64,000 bases of DNA from Oscillospiraceae bacterium (GTDB taxonomy: Bacteria > Bacillota > Clostridia > Oscillospirales > Ruminococcaceae): assembly GCA_021199355.1 (NCBI GenBank), contig JAJQIF010000009.1, forward strand, positions 487,792 through 551,791, in the 5' to 3' direction. Every line of letters starts with the position of its first letter. The first letter of the stretch is position 1. Both the position numbers and the translations under genes were made by a program. The notes beneath the pieces are model-generated. The model made no database searches and was not told the DNA's origin. It saw nothing but the letters and a program-made list of their open reading frames with translations. Positions 10,750-19,553 of the stretch are shown here, in pieces.

Positions 10750-11598
10750 GTGTATAAAATTTTAGAAAAACGCGAGCTCAATGATTCAGTTACACTAATG
10801 GTGATTGACGCTCCGCTTATTGCCAAGAAGGTAAAAGCCGGACAGTTTATCATCTTCAGAACCGACGAGTTGGGCGAAAGAATCCCGCTGACCGTTGCGG
10901 ACTACGACCGTGAGAAGGGCACAATCACCATCATCTTCCAGAAGGTCGGAAAATCCACTTATCAGCTCGGCACAATGGAGCAGGGCGACAGCATCCTCGA
11001 CGTAGTAGGACCGCTTGGTGTTGCTTCCGAGTTTGGCGAGAACGTCAAGCATGCTTGTGTTATCGGCGGCGGCGTTGGTTGCGCTATTGCATATCCTTCA
11101 GCAAAGGCTCTTCACAACATGGGCGTCAAGGTCGACATCATTGCCGGTTTCAGAAGCAAGAATATCGTTATCCTTGAGGATGAAATGAGAGCTGTATGCG
11201 ACAATTATTACATCACAACCGATGACGGTACTTACGGCAAGAAGGGCTTCGTCACCAACCAGCTTCAGGAGCTTATCGACAACGGCGAACAGTATGACCT
11301 CGTTATCGCTATCGGTCCCGTTCCGATGATGAAGTTCGTTTGCGGCGTTACTCGTCCTTACAATATCAAGACTATGGTTTCCCTCAATCCTATCATGATT
11401 GACGGCACCGGAATGTGCGGCGGATGCAGAGTTACTGTTGGCGGCAAGACCAAGTATGCTTGTGTTGACGGTCCCGACTTCGACGGTTTCGAGGTTGACT
11501 TCAACGAGCTTATGAGAAGAAACTCCGCTTACAGAGAGCAGGAAGCTCACGATAAAGAACACATTTGCAGATTAACAGGAGGAGTCAGACATGCCTAA
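10750..11598 (+). CDS. nfnA: Ferredoxin-NADP+ reductase subunit alpha (NfnA / sulfide dehydrogenase beta-like); start corrected
   Basis: GTG start after aaaggagg; FAD/NAD-binding oxidoreductase sequence with GTGMCGGCRVTV. The ORF track extends upstream to 10531, overlapping the previous gene. Confidence 0.88.
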   Translation: MYKILEKRELNDSVTLMVIDAPLIAKKVKAGQFIIFRTDELGERIPLTVADYDREKGTITIIFQKVGKSTYQLGTMEQGDSILDVVGPLGVASEFGENVKHACVIGGGVGCAIAYPSAKALHNMGVKVDIIAGFRSKNIVILEDEMRAVCDNYYITTDDGTYGKKGFVTNQLQELIDNGEQYDLVIAIGPVPMMKFVCGVTRPYNIKTMVSLNPIMIDGTGMCGGCRVTVGGKTKYACVDGPDFDGFEVDFNELMRRNSAYREQEAHDKEHICRLTGGVRHA

Positions 11599-12973
11599 TA
11601 TGCAAGCTCAGAAAACACCCATTACCGAGCAGGATCCCAAGGTAAGGGCAAGAAACTTTAAAGAAGTATGCTTGGGCTATACAGCCGAAGAAGCTATGAA
11701 CGAGGCGGCAAGATGCCTTAACTGCAAGAACAGACCTTGCGTAAGCGGATGCCCCGTCAGCGTAAAGATTCCTGACTTCCTGGCTCAGGTCAAGGAAGGC
11801 AATTTTGAAGAAGCTTACAAGATTATCACCTCCACCAACGGTCTTCCCGCAGTCAGCGGTCGTGTTTGCCCGCAGGAAAGCCAGTGCGAGGGTAAGTGCG
11901 TAAGAGGAATCAAGGGCGAGCCCGTTGCAATCGGTAAGCTCGAGAGATTCTGCGCCGACTATATGGCTGACAAGAAGCTCGAGCAGGAAAAGGCTGAGCC
12001 CAACGGCATCAAGGTTGCGGTTGTCGGTTCCGGTCCTTCCGGTCTTACCTGTGCCGCAGACCTTGCTAAGCTCGGCTACAGCGTAACCATTTTCGAAGCA
12101 TTCCACACAGCCGGCGGTGTTCTGATGTATGGTATTCCCGAATTCAGACTTCCCAAGGCTACCGTTCAGCACGAAGTTGACAACTTGAAGGCTCTCGGTG
12201 TTGAAATCAAGACCGACATGGTTATCGGTAAGATTCTCTCTATCGACGAAATCATGGAAATGGGCTACAAGGCTGTATTCGTTGGAACCGGTGCAGGTCT
12301 TCCTAACTTTATGAACATCCCCGGCGAATCACTTGTTGGTGTATTTTCCGCTAACGAATACCTTACAAGAATCAACCTCATGAAGGGCTATCTCGAAGAA
12401 TACGATACACCTGTCCGCAAGTACAACTCTGTTGCTGTAGTTGGCGGTGGTAACGTTGCAATGGATGCCGCCCGTTGCGCTATGCGTCTCGGTGCTGAGC
12501 ATGTTTACGTTATCTATCGTCGTTCCGAAGCTGAAATGCCCGCAAGAAAAGAAGAGGTTCATCATGCCAAGGAAGAAGGAATCGAGTTCCTGTTTCTCAA
12601 CAATCCTACTGAAATCCTCGGCGACGAGAACGGTGCTGTAAACGGCATCAAGTGCGTTAAGATGGAGCTCGGCGAGCCGGATGCAGGCGGAAGACGTTCT
12701 GTAAAGGCTATTCCCGATTCTGAGTATGTCATCCCGATTGATGCCTGCGTCATGGCAATCGGTACTTCTCCCAACCCGCTTATTCGTTCGACCACCGCAG
12801 GGCTTGAAGCCAACAAGCACGGTTGCCTCGTTGTCAATGAGGACATGCTCACCACTAAGGAAGGCGTTTATGCCGGCGGCGATGCTGTAACAGGTGCCGC
12901 TACCGTTATCCTCGCTATGGGTGCAGGTAAGACTGCCGCTAAGGCAATGGACGAATACATCAAGTCTCTTTGA
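11591..12973 (+). CDS. nfnB: NADPH-dependent glutamate synthase-type oxidoreductase (NfnB / GltA-like)
   Basis: CLNCKNRPCVSGCPV iron-sulfur motif, two nucleotide-binding motifs (VVGSGPSGL, VVGGGNVAMDAAR); overlaps nfnA. Confidence 0.9.
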   Translation: MPNMQAQKTPITEQDPKVRARNFKEVCLGYTAEEAMNEAARCLNCKNRPCVSGCPVSVKIPDFLAQVKEGNFEEAYKIITSTNGLPAVSGRVCPQESQCEGKCVRGIKGEPVAIGKLERFCADYMADKKLEQEKAEPNGIKVAVVGSGPSGLTCAADLAKLGYSVTIFEAFHTAGGVLMYGIPEFRLPKATVQHEVDNLKALGVEIKTDMVIGKILSIDEIMEMGYKAVFVGTGAGLPNFMNIPGESLVGVFSANEYLTRINLMKGYLEEYDTPVRKYNSVAVVGGGNVAMDAARCAMRLGAEHVYVIYRRSEAEMPARKEEVHHAKEEGIEFLFLNNPTEILGDENGAVNGIKCVKMELGEPDAGGRRSVKAIPDSEYVIPIDACVMAIGTSPNPLIRSTTAGLEANKHGCLVVNEDMLTTKEGVYAGGDAVTGAATVILAMGAGKTAAKAMDEYIKSL

Positions 12974-13016
12974 TTTTAACTCAAAGACCGCGAATTAACC
13001 CTTGGAGGAGGATACA

Positions 13017-13466
13017 ATGTCAACAGCACTAATAACACTTCTTACGTCCGATACATCGACAACAACTACAACGATGGGTTGGTCATCCATCATCTGGATG
13101 GTCGTAATCTTGGTTGCGTTCTACTTCATCCTTATCAGACCTCAGCGCAAAAAGGACAAGCAGGATGCCGAGATGAGAAAGAACCTTCAGCTCGGTGACG
13201 AGGTTGTCACTGCAGGCGGTATAGTCGGTATCATCTGCAAGATTGAGGAAGAAACCGTTGTTATCGAAACCGGTGGAGACAGAAGCAGACTCAGAGTCAG
13301 ACGCTGGGCTATCTCTCAGAATCTTGATGCTGAAAAGGAAGCGGCAGCTGCCAAGAATTCAAAGTCAGCTTCTCCCGCAAAGGACAAGAAGAAGGACAAG
13401 AAATCCGACAAGCAGGAAGATTCAAAGTCTGAAAGCACAGCTTCCGAGTCGGAGACAAAGAAGTAA
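13017..13466 (+). CDS. yajC: Preprotein translocase subunit YajC
   Basis: Single TM plus FILIRPQRKKDK...LQLGDEVVTAGGIVG; ATG at 13017 after ggaggagg; Lys/Ser-rich tail. Confidence 0.93.
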   Translation: MSTALITLLTSDTSTTTTTMGWSSIIWMVVILVAFYFILIRPQRKKDKQDAEMRKNLQLGDEVVTAGGIVGIICKIEEETVVIETGGDRSRLRVRRWAISQNLDAEKEAAAAKNSKSASPAKDKKKDKKSDKQEDSKSESTASESETKK

Positions 13467-13488
13467 AATTCGACTTCTAAACGATTAT

Positions 13489-13525
13489 CCCTTCGAATAC
13501 TGTTTACTATGCAGTATTCGGAGGG
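13489..13525 (+). terminator. Terminator-like hairpin overlapping the downstream Shine-Dalgarno
   Basis: cccttcgaatactg-(9 nt)-cagtattcggaggg, 14-bp stem with one G.U pair, followed by ttttcttt; ggaggg is also the SD of the ATG at 13534. Confidence 0.75.
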
Positions 13526-13533
13526 TTTTCTTT

Positions 13534-13902
13534 ATGCAATTTTACAAGAAGGGAATAGTAGCGGGATTTCTGTCTCTGGCGGTGTTTGTAATAGCCACTG
13601 CCGTACTTTTCGGTACGGTTATGACGTTTATGGATGTGCCAGATGAAATAGTCGGTATAGCGGGAACTCTAATATTATCAACCGGCTGTCTTCTGGCAAG
13701 CTATGTCTCAACACAGATTGTAAGAAACAAAGGGCTTATGCAGGGGGTTATCATTGCGGGAATTGTGTCTGCAATACTTCTCATAATTTGCCTCTTAGCA
13801 AACAAAACTCTTACTATTGCATGCTTTGAAAAGATGATTTGCTGTACGCTATTCTCGGTCATCGGCGGCATCAAGGGAATAAACACGAAGCATTGCAAGT
13901 AA
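13534..13902 (+). CDS. TIGR04086-like small membrane protein (YrzE-like)
   Basis: MQFYKKGIVAGFLSLAVFVIA..., four hydrophobic segments, position after yajC. ORF-track start 13243 runs through yajC out of frame. Confidence 0.7.
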   Translation: MQFYKKGIVAGFLSLAVFVIATAVLFGTVMTFMDVPDEIVGIAGTLILSTGCLLASYVSTQIVRNKGLMQGVIIAGIVSAILLIICLLANKTLTIACFEKMICCTLFSVIGGIKGINTKHCK

Positions 13903-13904
13903 TA

Positions 13905-13933
13905 GCATATCGTGAGCATTTTTCTCATAGAAT
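13905..13933 (+). promoter_or_regulatory. Candidate sigma-E promoter of the spoIIIA operon
   Basis: GCATATC-N14-CATAGAAT, close to the B. subtilis sigma-E consensus, about 30 bp upstream of spoIIIAA. Confidence 0.65.
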
Positions 13934-13963
13934 TGGACAGGCAATGAAAAAGGAGATGTGAAA

Positions 13964-14872
13964 ATGAACGGATTCAAAAGCGCCATAGAACTTTTGCAAC
14001 CAAAGCTTCGTCAAACCTTCGAGCGACTACCTCCGATCAAAATTGATAGCATAAACGAGATAAGGCTTCGCTTGGGAAGGCATGTTTCCGTATCTACAGT
14101 CAAAGGCAATTCCTATATAACGGAAACCGGTGAGCTAACGGAAAATTCCGCTTTCGCAATCGTCACAGAGCCGTCGGACATAGAATATACCTTCAAAAAC
14201 GCTTTCTCTTATTCTTTGCATAGCTATTCAAAAGAGCTGTGTATGGGCTACATAACCGTCGGAAGCGGAAACAGGGTAGGAATCTGCGGAACCGCGGTAA
14301 CAAACGCAAGCGACTTACGAAGCGTCGAAACAATCAAATATGTCTCTTCGATCAATATAAGAATAGCAAGAGAAAAAAGAGGTTTTGCTGAGAAGCTTAT
14401 AAACATGTGCATGATTCCGAAGCCGTCAGGGGTTCTGATTATAGGGGCGCCTGCATCCGGTAAGACAACTCTTCTAAGAGACACAACAAGGCTCATGAGC
14501 TCGAGGTTCAAGATCTCGCTCATAGACGAGCAAAACGAAATCTCCGCCACACACAGAGACACCGCCCAAAATGATATAGGGGAGTTGACTGATGTATTTG
14601 TTGGTTATCCCAAGCATATCGGCATCTCGACGGCGGTGAGGGTTATGTCTCCTGATGTGATAGTCGTAGATGAAATAGGCTCGGAAGAGGAGCTACAGGC
14701 TATTGAATTCGCTTTACACTCAGGAGTTACTCTGATTACCGCCGTACATTCGGAAAGCCTTGAAGAAGCAAAGAAGAAGCGGATAGTCAAGGCTCTTATT
14801 TCGGAAAATGCTTTTCAGTATGCAGCAGTTCTCGGAAGAAATTACGAATACGAGATTATAAAGATTGATTAG
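13964..14872 (+). CDS. spoIIIAA: Stage III sporulation protein AA
   Basis: Walker A GAPASGKTTLLRD; heads a complete spoIIIA operon. Confidence 0.96.
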   Translation: MNGFKSAIELLQPKLRQTFERLPPIKIDSINEIRLRLGRHVSVSTVKGNSYITETGELTENSAFAIVTEPSDIEYTFKNAFSYSLHSYSKELCMGYITVGSGNRVGICGTAVTNASDLRSVETIKYVSSINIRIAREKRGFAEKLINMCMIPKPSGVLIIGAPASGKTTLLRDTTRLMSSRFKISLIDEQNEISATHRDTAQNDIGELTDVFVGYPKHIGISTAVRVMSPDVIVVDEIGSEEELQAIEFALHSGVTLITAVHSESLEEAKKKRIVKALISENAFQYAAVLGRNYEYEIIKID

Positions 14873-15353
14873 GCTTCTGTTATATTCAGCTGTCGTGATC
14901 TCATGCTTTCTGATTTCCAACGAACAGCTCAATCGCGAGAGGCGTAAAATCCGGATTGCAAAAGAGCTTGAAGGCGTAATTTATCAAATGGAAGCTCTTC
15001 TTAAATACGGTTCCTATGATGTCTATCAGCTCTGCGAAAAATGCTTTTCGGATATCACTGCATTTGATGCGAGTGATTTCACAATGATTACGGACAGCTT
15101 TTCGGAAAGCTTTCTGAAAGCATGTGAGAAATCGCTTGACGATGCGAGCGAAAGCACAGAATCCGCATTTATGAAAATCTCCGAATTTCTCGGAATGTAC
15201 GAATCGGAAACGCAGATATCGGGACTTGAGAGCATACTTGGAGAGATAAAAAGCGACAGAATCGCCATGGAAAATGAGCTTGCAGGCAAAAGAAAGCTTT
15301 ATCTCTGCCTTGGAGCGTTCTCAGGGATTGTTATATGTTTGGTATTGATGTGA
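14865..15353 (+). CDS. spoIIIAB: Stage III sporulation protein AB
   Basis: Position and size; N- and C-terminal TM segments; TTG start overlapping the AA stop. Confidence 0.92.
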   Translation: MIRLLLYSAVVISCFLISNEQLNRERRKIRIAKELEGVIYQMEALLKYGSYDVYQLCEKCFSDITAFDASDFTMITDSFSESFLKACEKSLDDASESTESAFMKISEFLGMYESETQISGLESILGEIKSDRIAMENELAGKRKLYLCLGAFSGIVICLVLM

Positions 15354-15362
15354 GGGTAGCTT

Positions 15363-15557
15363 ATGGATGTTGATTTGATATTCAAGATTGCGGGAGTGGG
15401 AATAATCGTAGCGGTGCTCAGTCAGCTTATGAAGCGTTCAGAACGCGACGAGCAGGCTCTGATGATTACAATCGCAGGATTGGTCGTTGTAATGCTTATG
15501 CTCGTAAGCGAAATTGCGGAGCTGTTCGATACGGTCAAGAGCACGTTCGGATTTTAG
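15363..15557 (+). CDS. spoIIIAC: Stage III sporulation protein AC
   Basis: MDVDLIFKIAGVGIIVAVLSQLMKRSERDEQA; 64 aa. Confidence 0.95.
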   Translation: MDVDLIFKIAGVGIIVAVLSQLMKRSERDEQALMITIAGLVVVMLMLVSEIAELFDTVKSTFGF

Positions 15558-15577
15558 CTTGGAAACGGACAACGGAC

Positions 15578-15970
15578 GTGGACATTCTTGCTATAGCGGC
15601 TTTGTGTATAGTTACTGCCATAATTGCGAAGACAATTCAGCCTACAAATCAGGATATAGCGCTCGTCATTACGATTGCCGGAGTTGCGGCGGTGGCGTTT
15701 TCGATTATCGGCACAATCTCGGACGTGCTTTACGAGGTTCGGAACTTAGCCGGCATTTCCGAAGTCAGTGGCTCGTATATCTCAATAGTCTTCCGGGTAC
15801 TGGGGATATGCTATGTCTGCGAAATATCGTCCTCCTGTTGCCGTGATTGCGGAGAAAGCGCTCTCGCAAGTGTCATAGACATCGCCGGCAGGGTTGCTGT
15901 TTCGGTTATCTGTTTGCCGCTGATAAAAAGTTTCATAGAGGCTGTTGAAAGTATACTGGAGTTAGGATAA
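15578..15970 (+). CDS. spoIIIAD: Stage III sporulation protein AD
   Basis: GTG start; membrane protein in operon position. Confidence 0.95.
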   Translation: MDILAIAALCIVTAIIAKTIQPTNQDIALVITIAGVAAVAFSIIGTISDVLYEVRNLAGISEVSGSYISIVFRVLGICYVCEISSSCCRDCGESALASVIDIAGRVAVSVICLPLIKSFIEAVESILELG

Positions 15971-15973
15971 AGT

Positions 15974-17062
15974 ATGGAAAGAAAAATCATTCTGTTTATA
16001 GTGATGTTAATATTGCTGACAATCAAAGTGACCGCAACCGATTATGAAAATGAGCTCGGGATAGATTTCAGTGAGATAGAAACAGATAGCGCCGGTGATT
16101 TTCTGGAAGATAACTCTGTTGACGTCTCCAACCCGGAAACGATTTCAAACATCTCGGCAGGTTCAATCCTCAACTATTTCGCTTCGACGTTCAAATCTGC
16201 GCTGAAAAAGCCGGCAAGTGTCTTCATCTGCGTGCTGGTTATATCGCTCGTAAGCGAAGTAGTCATGTCAATCTCTCAACGTTCGGGAATATATGGCGAA
16301 GTCTTCACTCTCATATGTTTTTTGTGTATCACTCCGATGATAATCTCTTCATTTTCCGATATGTTAAGCGTCATGAAGTCACAGGAGACATTTATGGCGT
16401 CATATATACCTATTTTCGCCGCAATAACCGCCGCTTCGGGGAACACAGCGGGAGCAGGCGCATATAACGCTCTTGTGCTCTATGCTTCCGAAGCTGTATC
16501 CCTGATTACCGGACAGGTTCTGAAGCCCATTCTGGTATGTATGCTCGTGATGTCCTGCACTCAGGCGATAAATCCCGATTTACCGAATCTCACAGGCACA
16601 CTCAAAAGAGCTTTGACCTATATCGTCGGAGTTATCATGACGGTATTTGTGGGAGTTATCGGGCTTCAGACTACAGTAGGAAGGGCAGGCAACAGCATCC
16701 TCCTGCGAGCGGGTAGATACCTAGTATCGAGCTTTGTGCCTCTGGTAGGCATGTCATTATCCGAATCATATCAGGCTGTAAGCCAAAGCCTTGGAACCCT
16801 TCGCTCGGCAGTCGGTGCACTCGGAATCGTAATAATAGTCCTGATTCTCGCAGTTCCGATTATCACTATGTGTGTTTACAGAATCACGTTTATAATCCTT
16901 GACTGGACCTGCAGTATTACCGGCTCCTACAGACTCAGCGCGCTTATGAGGGGAATAGGCGATGTATATTCTCTCGGCGTAACACTTCTCATAATATACG
17001 CACTGATGTTTCTGATTTCAACTGGAATGATAATGCTTATCGGCAGTGAGGCATATGTATGA
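15974..17062 (+). CDS. spoIIIAE: Stage III sporulation protein AE
   Basis: Polytopic protein with signal peptide; operon position and size. Confidence 0.95.
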   Translation: MERKIILFIVMLILLTIKVTATDYENELGIDFSEIETDSAGDFLEDNSVDVSNPETISNISAGSILNYFASTFKSALKKPASVFICVLVISLVSEVVMSISQRSGIYGEVFTLICFLCITPMIISSFSDMLSVMKSQETFMASYIPIFAAITAASGNTAGAGAYNALVLYASEAVSLITGQVLKPILVCMLVMSCTQAINPDLPNLTGTLKRALTYIVGVIMTVFVGVIGLQTTVGRAGNSILLRAGRYLVSSFVPLVGMSLSESYQAVSQSLGTLRSAVGALGIVIIVLILAVPIITMCVYRITFIILDWTCSITGSYRLSALMRGIGDVYSLGVTLLIIYALMFLISTGMIMLIGSEAYV

Positions 17063-17535
17063 CATCTGTAAAGAATATCACCTTGACAGTGTGTATACTG
17101 TCACTTGCGTATATGCTCGTCATGATGCTTACCCCGGATAGCTACAAACAGAAAATGAAAACGGTCATCTCAATTCTGACAGCTCTCACAATAGCCGGAG
17201 CGGTTTTAAACCTTGATTTCACCTTCGATGAGGCTATAGACGCAGATTTGCTTTACGAATCAGATTACAGCTATAACGACTTGGTTATAAGCGAGCTTGA
17301 AGAACGTCTTGCTGAAAGCATTCTTCTGATATATGAGGAGAACGGCATACCGGTAGAAAAAATCTCGGTGGAAACTAATATTGACGAGGATAACGGCATA
17401 TCTATTAGTAAAATAAGCCTGACAATCCCGGGAAGCAGAGAAGCGTACGAAAGCAAAATCCGCAAGGTAACCGGTGACAAAATCGGGGAAGTAACCCTTG
17501 ATATCAGCTTTTCGGAGGACGTAAATGATTCTTGA
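17059..17535 (+). CDS. spoIIIAF: Stage III sporulation protein AF
   Basis: Two N-terminal TM segments; operon position. Confidence 0.9.
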   Translation: MTSVKNITLTVCILSLAYMLVMMLTPDSYKQKMKTVISILTALTIAGAVLNLDFTFDEAIDADLLYESDYSYNDLVISELEERLAESILLIYEENGIPVEKISVETNIDEDNGISISKISLTIPGSREAYESKIRKVTGDKIGEVTLDISFSEDVNDS

Positions 17536-18019
17536 CAGACTTAAAGAAAAGTTCAGGCTTTCCGGCAAACAAATCATATATCTAGCAGTAGCTGTGTTGT
17601 CTGTTATTCTCATTCTGGCACTGAACAGCTTTGAAAGCGATGATGAAGATACATCCGATTCGGAAACTATCCCAGACGTGAGCTCAGAGTATGCTGAAGA
17701 GCTCAAGCTTCAGCTCGAAGAGATTATTTCAAAGATTGACGGCGTAGGTGACGTTACGGTCATGCTGACGATAGAGAGCTCTGCTTCTTATGTATACACA
17801 ACAGATATCGAGAAAGATGAGCTCGAAACGAAAACCGAAACAGTAATTATAGGGAATAAGGAGGCGTTGATTGAAAGAATAGATAATCCGCAAGTAAGCG
17901 GAGTACTTGTAGTCTGTACAGGAGGCGATAGGGCAGTAATTCAGGAACAGGTCATAAAAGCGGTTTCTACCGTTTTGGATATACCGTCAAACAAGGTTTA
18001 TGTAGCAAAAAGCAACTAA
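17525..18019 (+). CDS. spoIIIAG: Stage III sporulation protein AG
   Basis: TM plus ring-building domain (GVGDVTVMLTIESS...GVLVVCTGGDRAVIQEQVIKAVSTVLDIPSNKVYV). Confidence 0.95.
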   Translation: MILDRLKEKFRLSGKQIIYLAVAVLSVILILALNSFESDDEDTSDSETIPDVSSEYAEELKLQLEEIISKIDGVGDVTVMLTIESSASYVYTTDIEKDELETKTETVIIGNKEALIERIDNPQVSGVLVVCTGGDRAVIQEQVIKAVSTVLDIPSNKVYVAKSN

Positions 18020-18031
18020 GGAGAGATTTCA

Positions 18032-18613
18032 ATGGCAACTGTAATGGCAAAGAAAAACAGAAAATTCAGATTTAATTCAAGAGTTTCCAAGAGACAGATA
18101 ATCATCACATGTCTTGTCCTGCTTCTGGGAATAGCCGTATATGCGAATTACGAGCTCACGAACACCGACTTAAAAGCGACCGATGTCGTTACAAGTCTTG
18201 ATATGAGCGATGTTTACGGCGAAATAACTTATGTAAACGGCACTGAGATAGTCGACTATTCATCAGAAGACTACTTCGCACAGGCAAGGCTCGAAAAGCT
18301 CACATCAAGGGATGAGGCGGTAGAAACTCTTAAGATGATGCTCGACGGCGGAGACATTTCCGATGAAGAGCTTTCAACCTATACCGAAGAGGCGGTGGCG
18401 CTTTCGTCACTTATTGAGAGTGAAACAATAATCGAAAATCTGGTTATCGCCGCAGGCTTTGAAGACTGTGTATGCTATCTTGACGGAGAAAACGCAAATA
18501 TCGTTGTAAAGTCTGAGGGCTTGACAAGTGCACAAGCGGCACAAATCAAAGACATTTTGCTATCGGAAGTGGATGTTCAGAATGAAAATATCAGAATTTT
18601 TGAGGTAAAGTAG
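18032..18613 (+). CDS. spoIIIAH: Stage III sporulation protein AH (SpoIIQ-interacting)
   Basis: KRQIIITCLVLLLGIAVYANYEL TM and C-terminal EscJ/YscJ-like domain. Confidence 0.94.
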   Translation: MATVMAKKNRKFRFNSRVSKRQIIITCLVLLLGIAVYANYELTNTDLKATDVVTSLDMSDVYGEITYVNGTEIVDYSSEDYFAQARLEKLTSRDEAVETLKMMLDGGDISDEELSTYTEEAVALSSLIESETIIENLVIAAGFEDCVCYLDGENANIVVKSEGLTSAQAAQIKDILLSEVDVQNENIRIFEVK

Positions 18614-18642
18614 TTGTTTCGGCGACCGATTTGTGCTATACT
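18614..18642 (+). promoter_or_regulatory. Sigma-A-like promoter for the asp23/nusB block
   Basis: TTGTTT-N17-TATACT immediately after spoIIIAH. Confidence 0.45.
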
Positions 18643-18707
18643 GTATTTGTATATTTATGCGAAGCAGACGCTTCCGTATCTCAGGACGAATATAGGAGGA
18701 CAAATTA

Positions 18708-19070
18708 ATGGAAGTCACAGAAAAGAAAAGAAAGGGAACTCTCAGAGTATCCGAGAATGTCATCATCCAGATTGCCAAGAATGCGGCTTTGGAAGTAAGC
18801 GGCGTTTCAAAGATTTCGGTTCGCCCGTTTGATATACTTAAGATGTTTTCGAGCAAGATGGATAACACCGCAATAAGAGTTACCATGCTCGACGGCGTTG
18901 CAAAAATATCTATTTCGATAATCGTATACAGCGGCTATAATGTAACCAACGTATGCACGCAGATTCAGGATAAGGTCAAAGCCGCAGTTCAGTCGATGAC
19001 AGGCGTGACCGTGTCGAAGGTAAATGTCTCAGTAGTCGATGTTGATTTTTCTGAGAGTCAGTACAAATAA
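18708..19070 (+). CDS. Asp23/Gls24 family envelope stress response protein (YqhY/YloU-like)
   Basis: LRVSENVIIQIAKNAALEVSGV...VQSMTGVTVSKVNVSVVDVDF. Confidence 0.93.
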   Translation: MEVTEKKRKGTLRVSENVIIQIAKNAALEVSGVSKISVRPFDILKMFSSKMDNTAIRVTMLDGVAKISISIIVYSGYNVTNVCTQIQDKVKAAVQSMTGVTVSKVNVSVVDVDFSESQYK

Positions 19071-19072
19071 AA

Positions 19073-19111
19073 ACGGATATAACCAAGCTGATAAAACGGC
19101 TTGGTTTCCGT
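19073..19111 (+). repeat. Two-part hairpin between asp23 and nusB
   Basis: acgga-tat-aaccaagc-(10 nt)-gcttggtt-tccgt; 8-bp plus 5-bp stems with a 3-nt bulge and no poly-U. Confidence 0.6.
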
Positions 19112-19148
19112 ACGTTAAAATCATTTCTAAAATAGGCAGGAAGTTTAA

Positions 19149-19553
19149 ATGGGCATTACAAGGCATGATATAAGAGAGTCGGAGTTTATCTTTATCTTCG
19201 AAAAAGCGTTCCGTGACGAATCGCCGGCAGAGCTGATAGAAATCTCCAAAGACAACGAAGCGGTCACTGTTAATGAAGAAGTTATCTCTACGGTTGAAGG
19301 TGTTTATGACCATCTTGAAGAAATAGACGAGATAATATCCAAGTTCAGTACAAAAAGAAGCATCGACAGAATCCCAAAAATTAATCTTGCGGCACTCAGA
19401 CTCGCAGTATACGAAATCAAATACCTTTCGGACAGGATACCTGTTAAGGTTTCGATAAACGAAGCCGTCGATCTCGTCAACAAATACGCTCAGGAATCTG
19501 ACGTTACTTTTGTAAACGGGGTTCTTGGCGCATACTCGAGAAGTCTCTCATGA
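19149..19553 (+). CDS. nusB: Transcription antitermination factor NusB
   Basis: DRIPKINLAALRLAVYEIKYLSDRIPVKVSINEAVDLVNKYAQESDVTFVNGVLGAY. Confidence 0.96.
   Translation: MGITRHDIRESEFIFIFEKAFRDESPAELIEISKDNEAVTVNEEVISTVEGVYDHLEEIDEIISKFSTKRSIDRIPKINLAALRLAVYEIKYLSDRIPVKVSINEAVDLVNKYAQESDVTFVNGVLGAYSRSLS

Noticed and set aside
10227-10853. 208-aa minus-strand ORF over the amidase end and nfnA promoter
   Set aside because: Antisense to conserved amidase motifs; Cys/Phe-rich composition typical of antisense translation.
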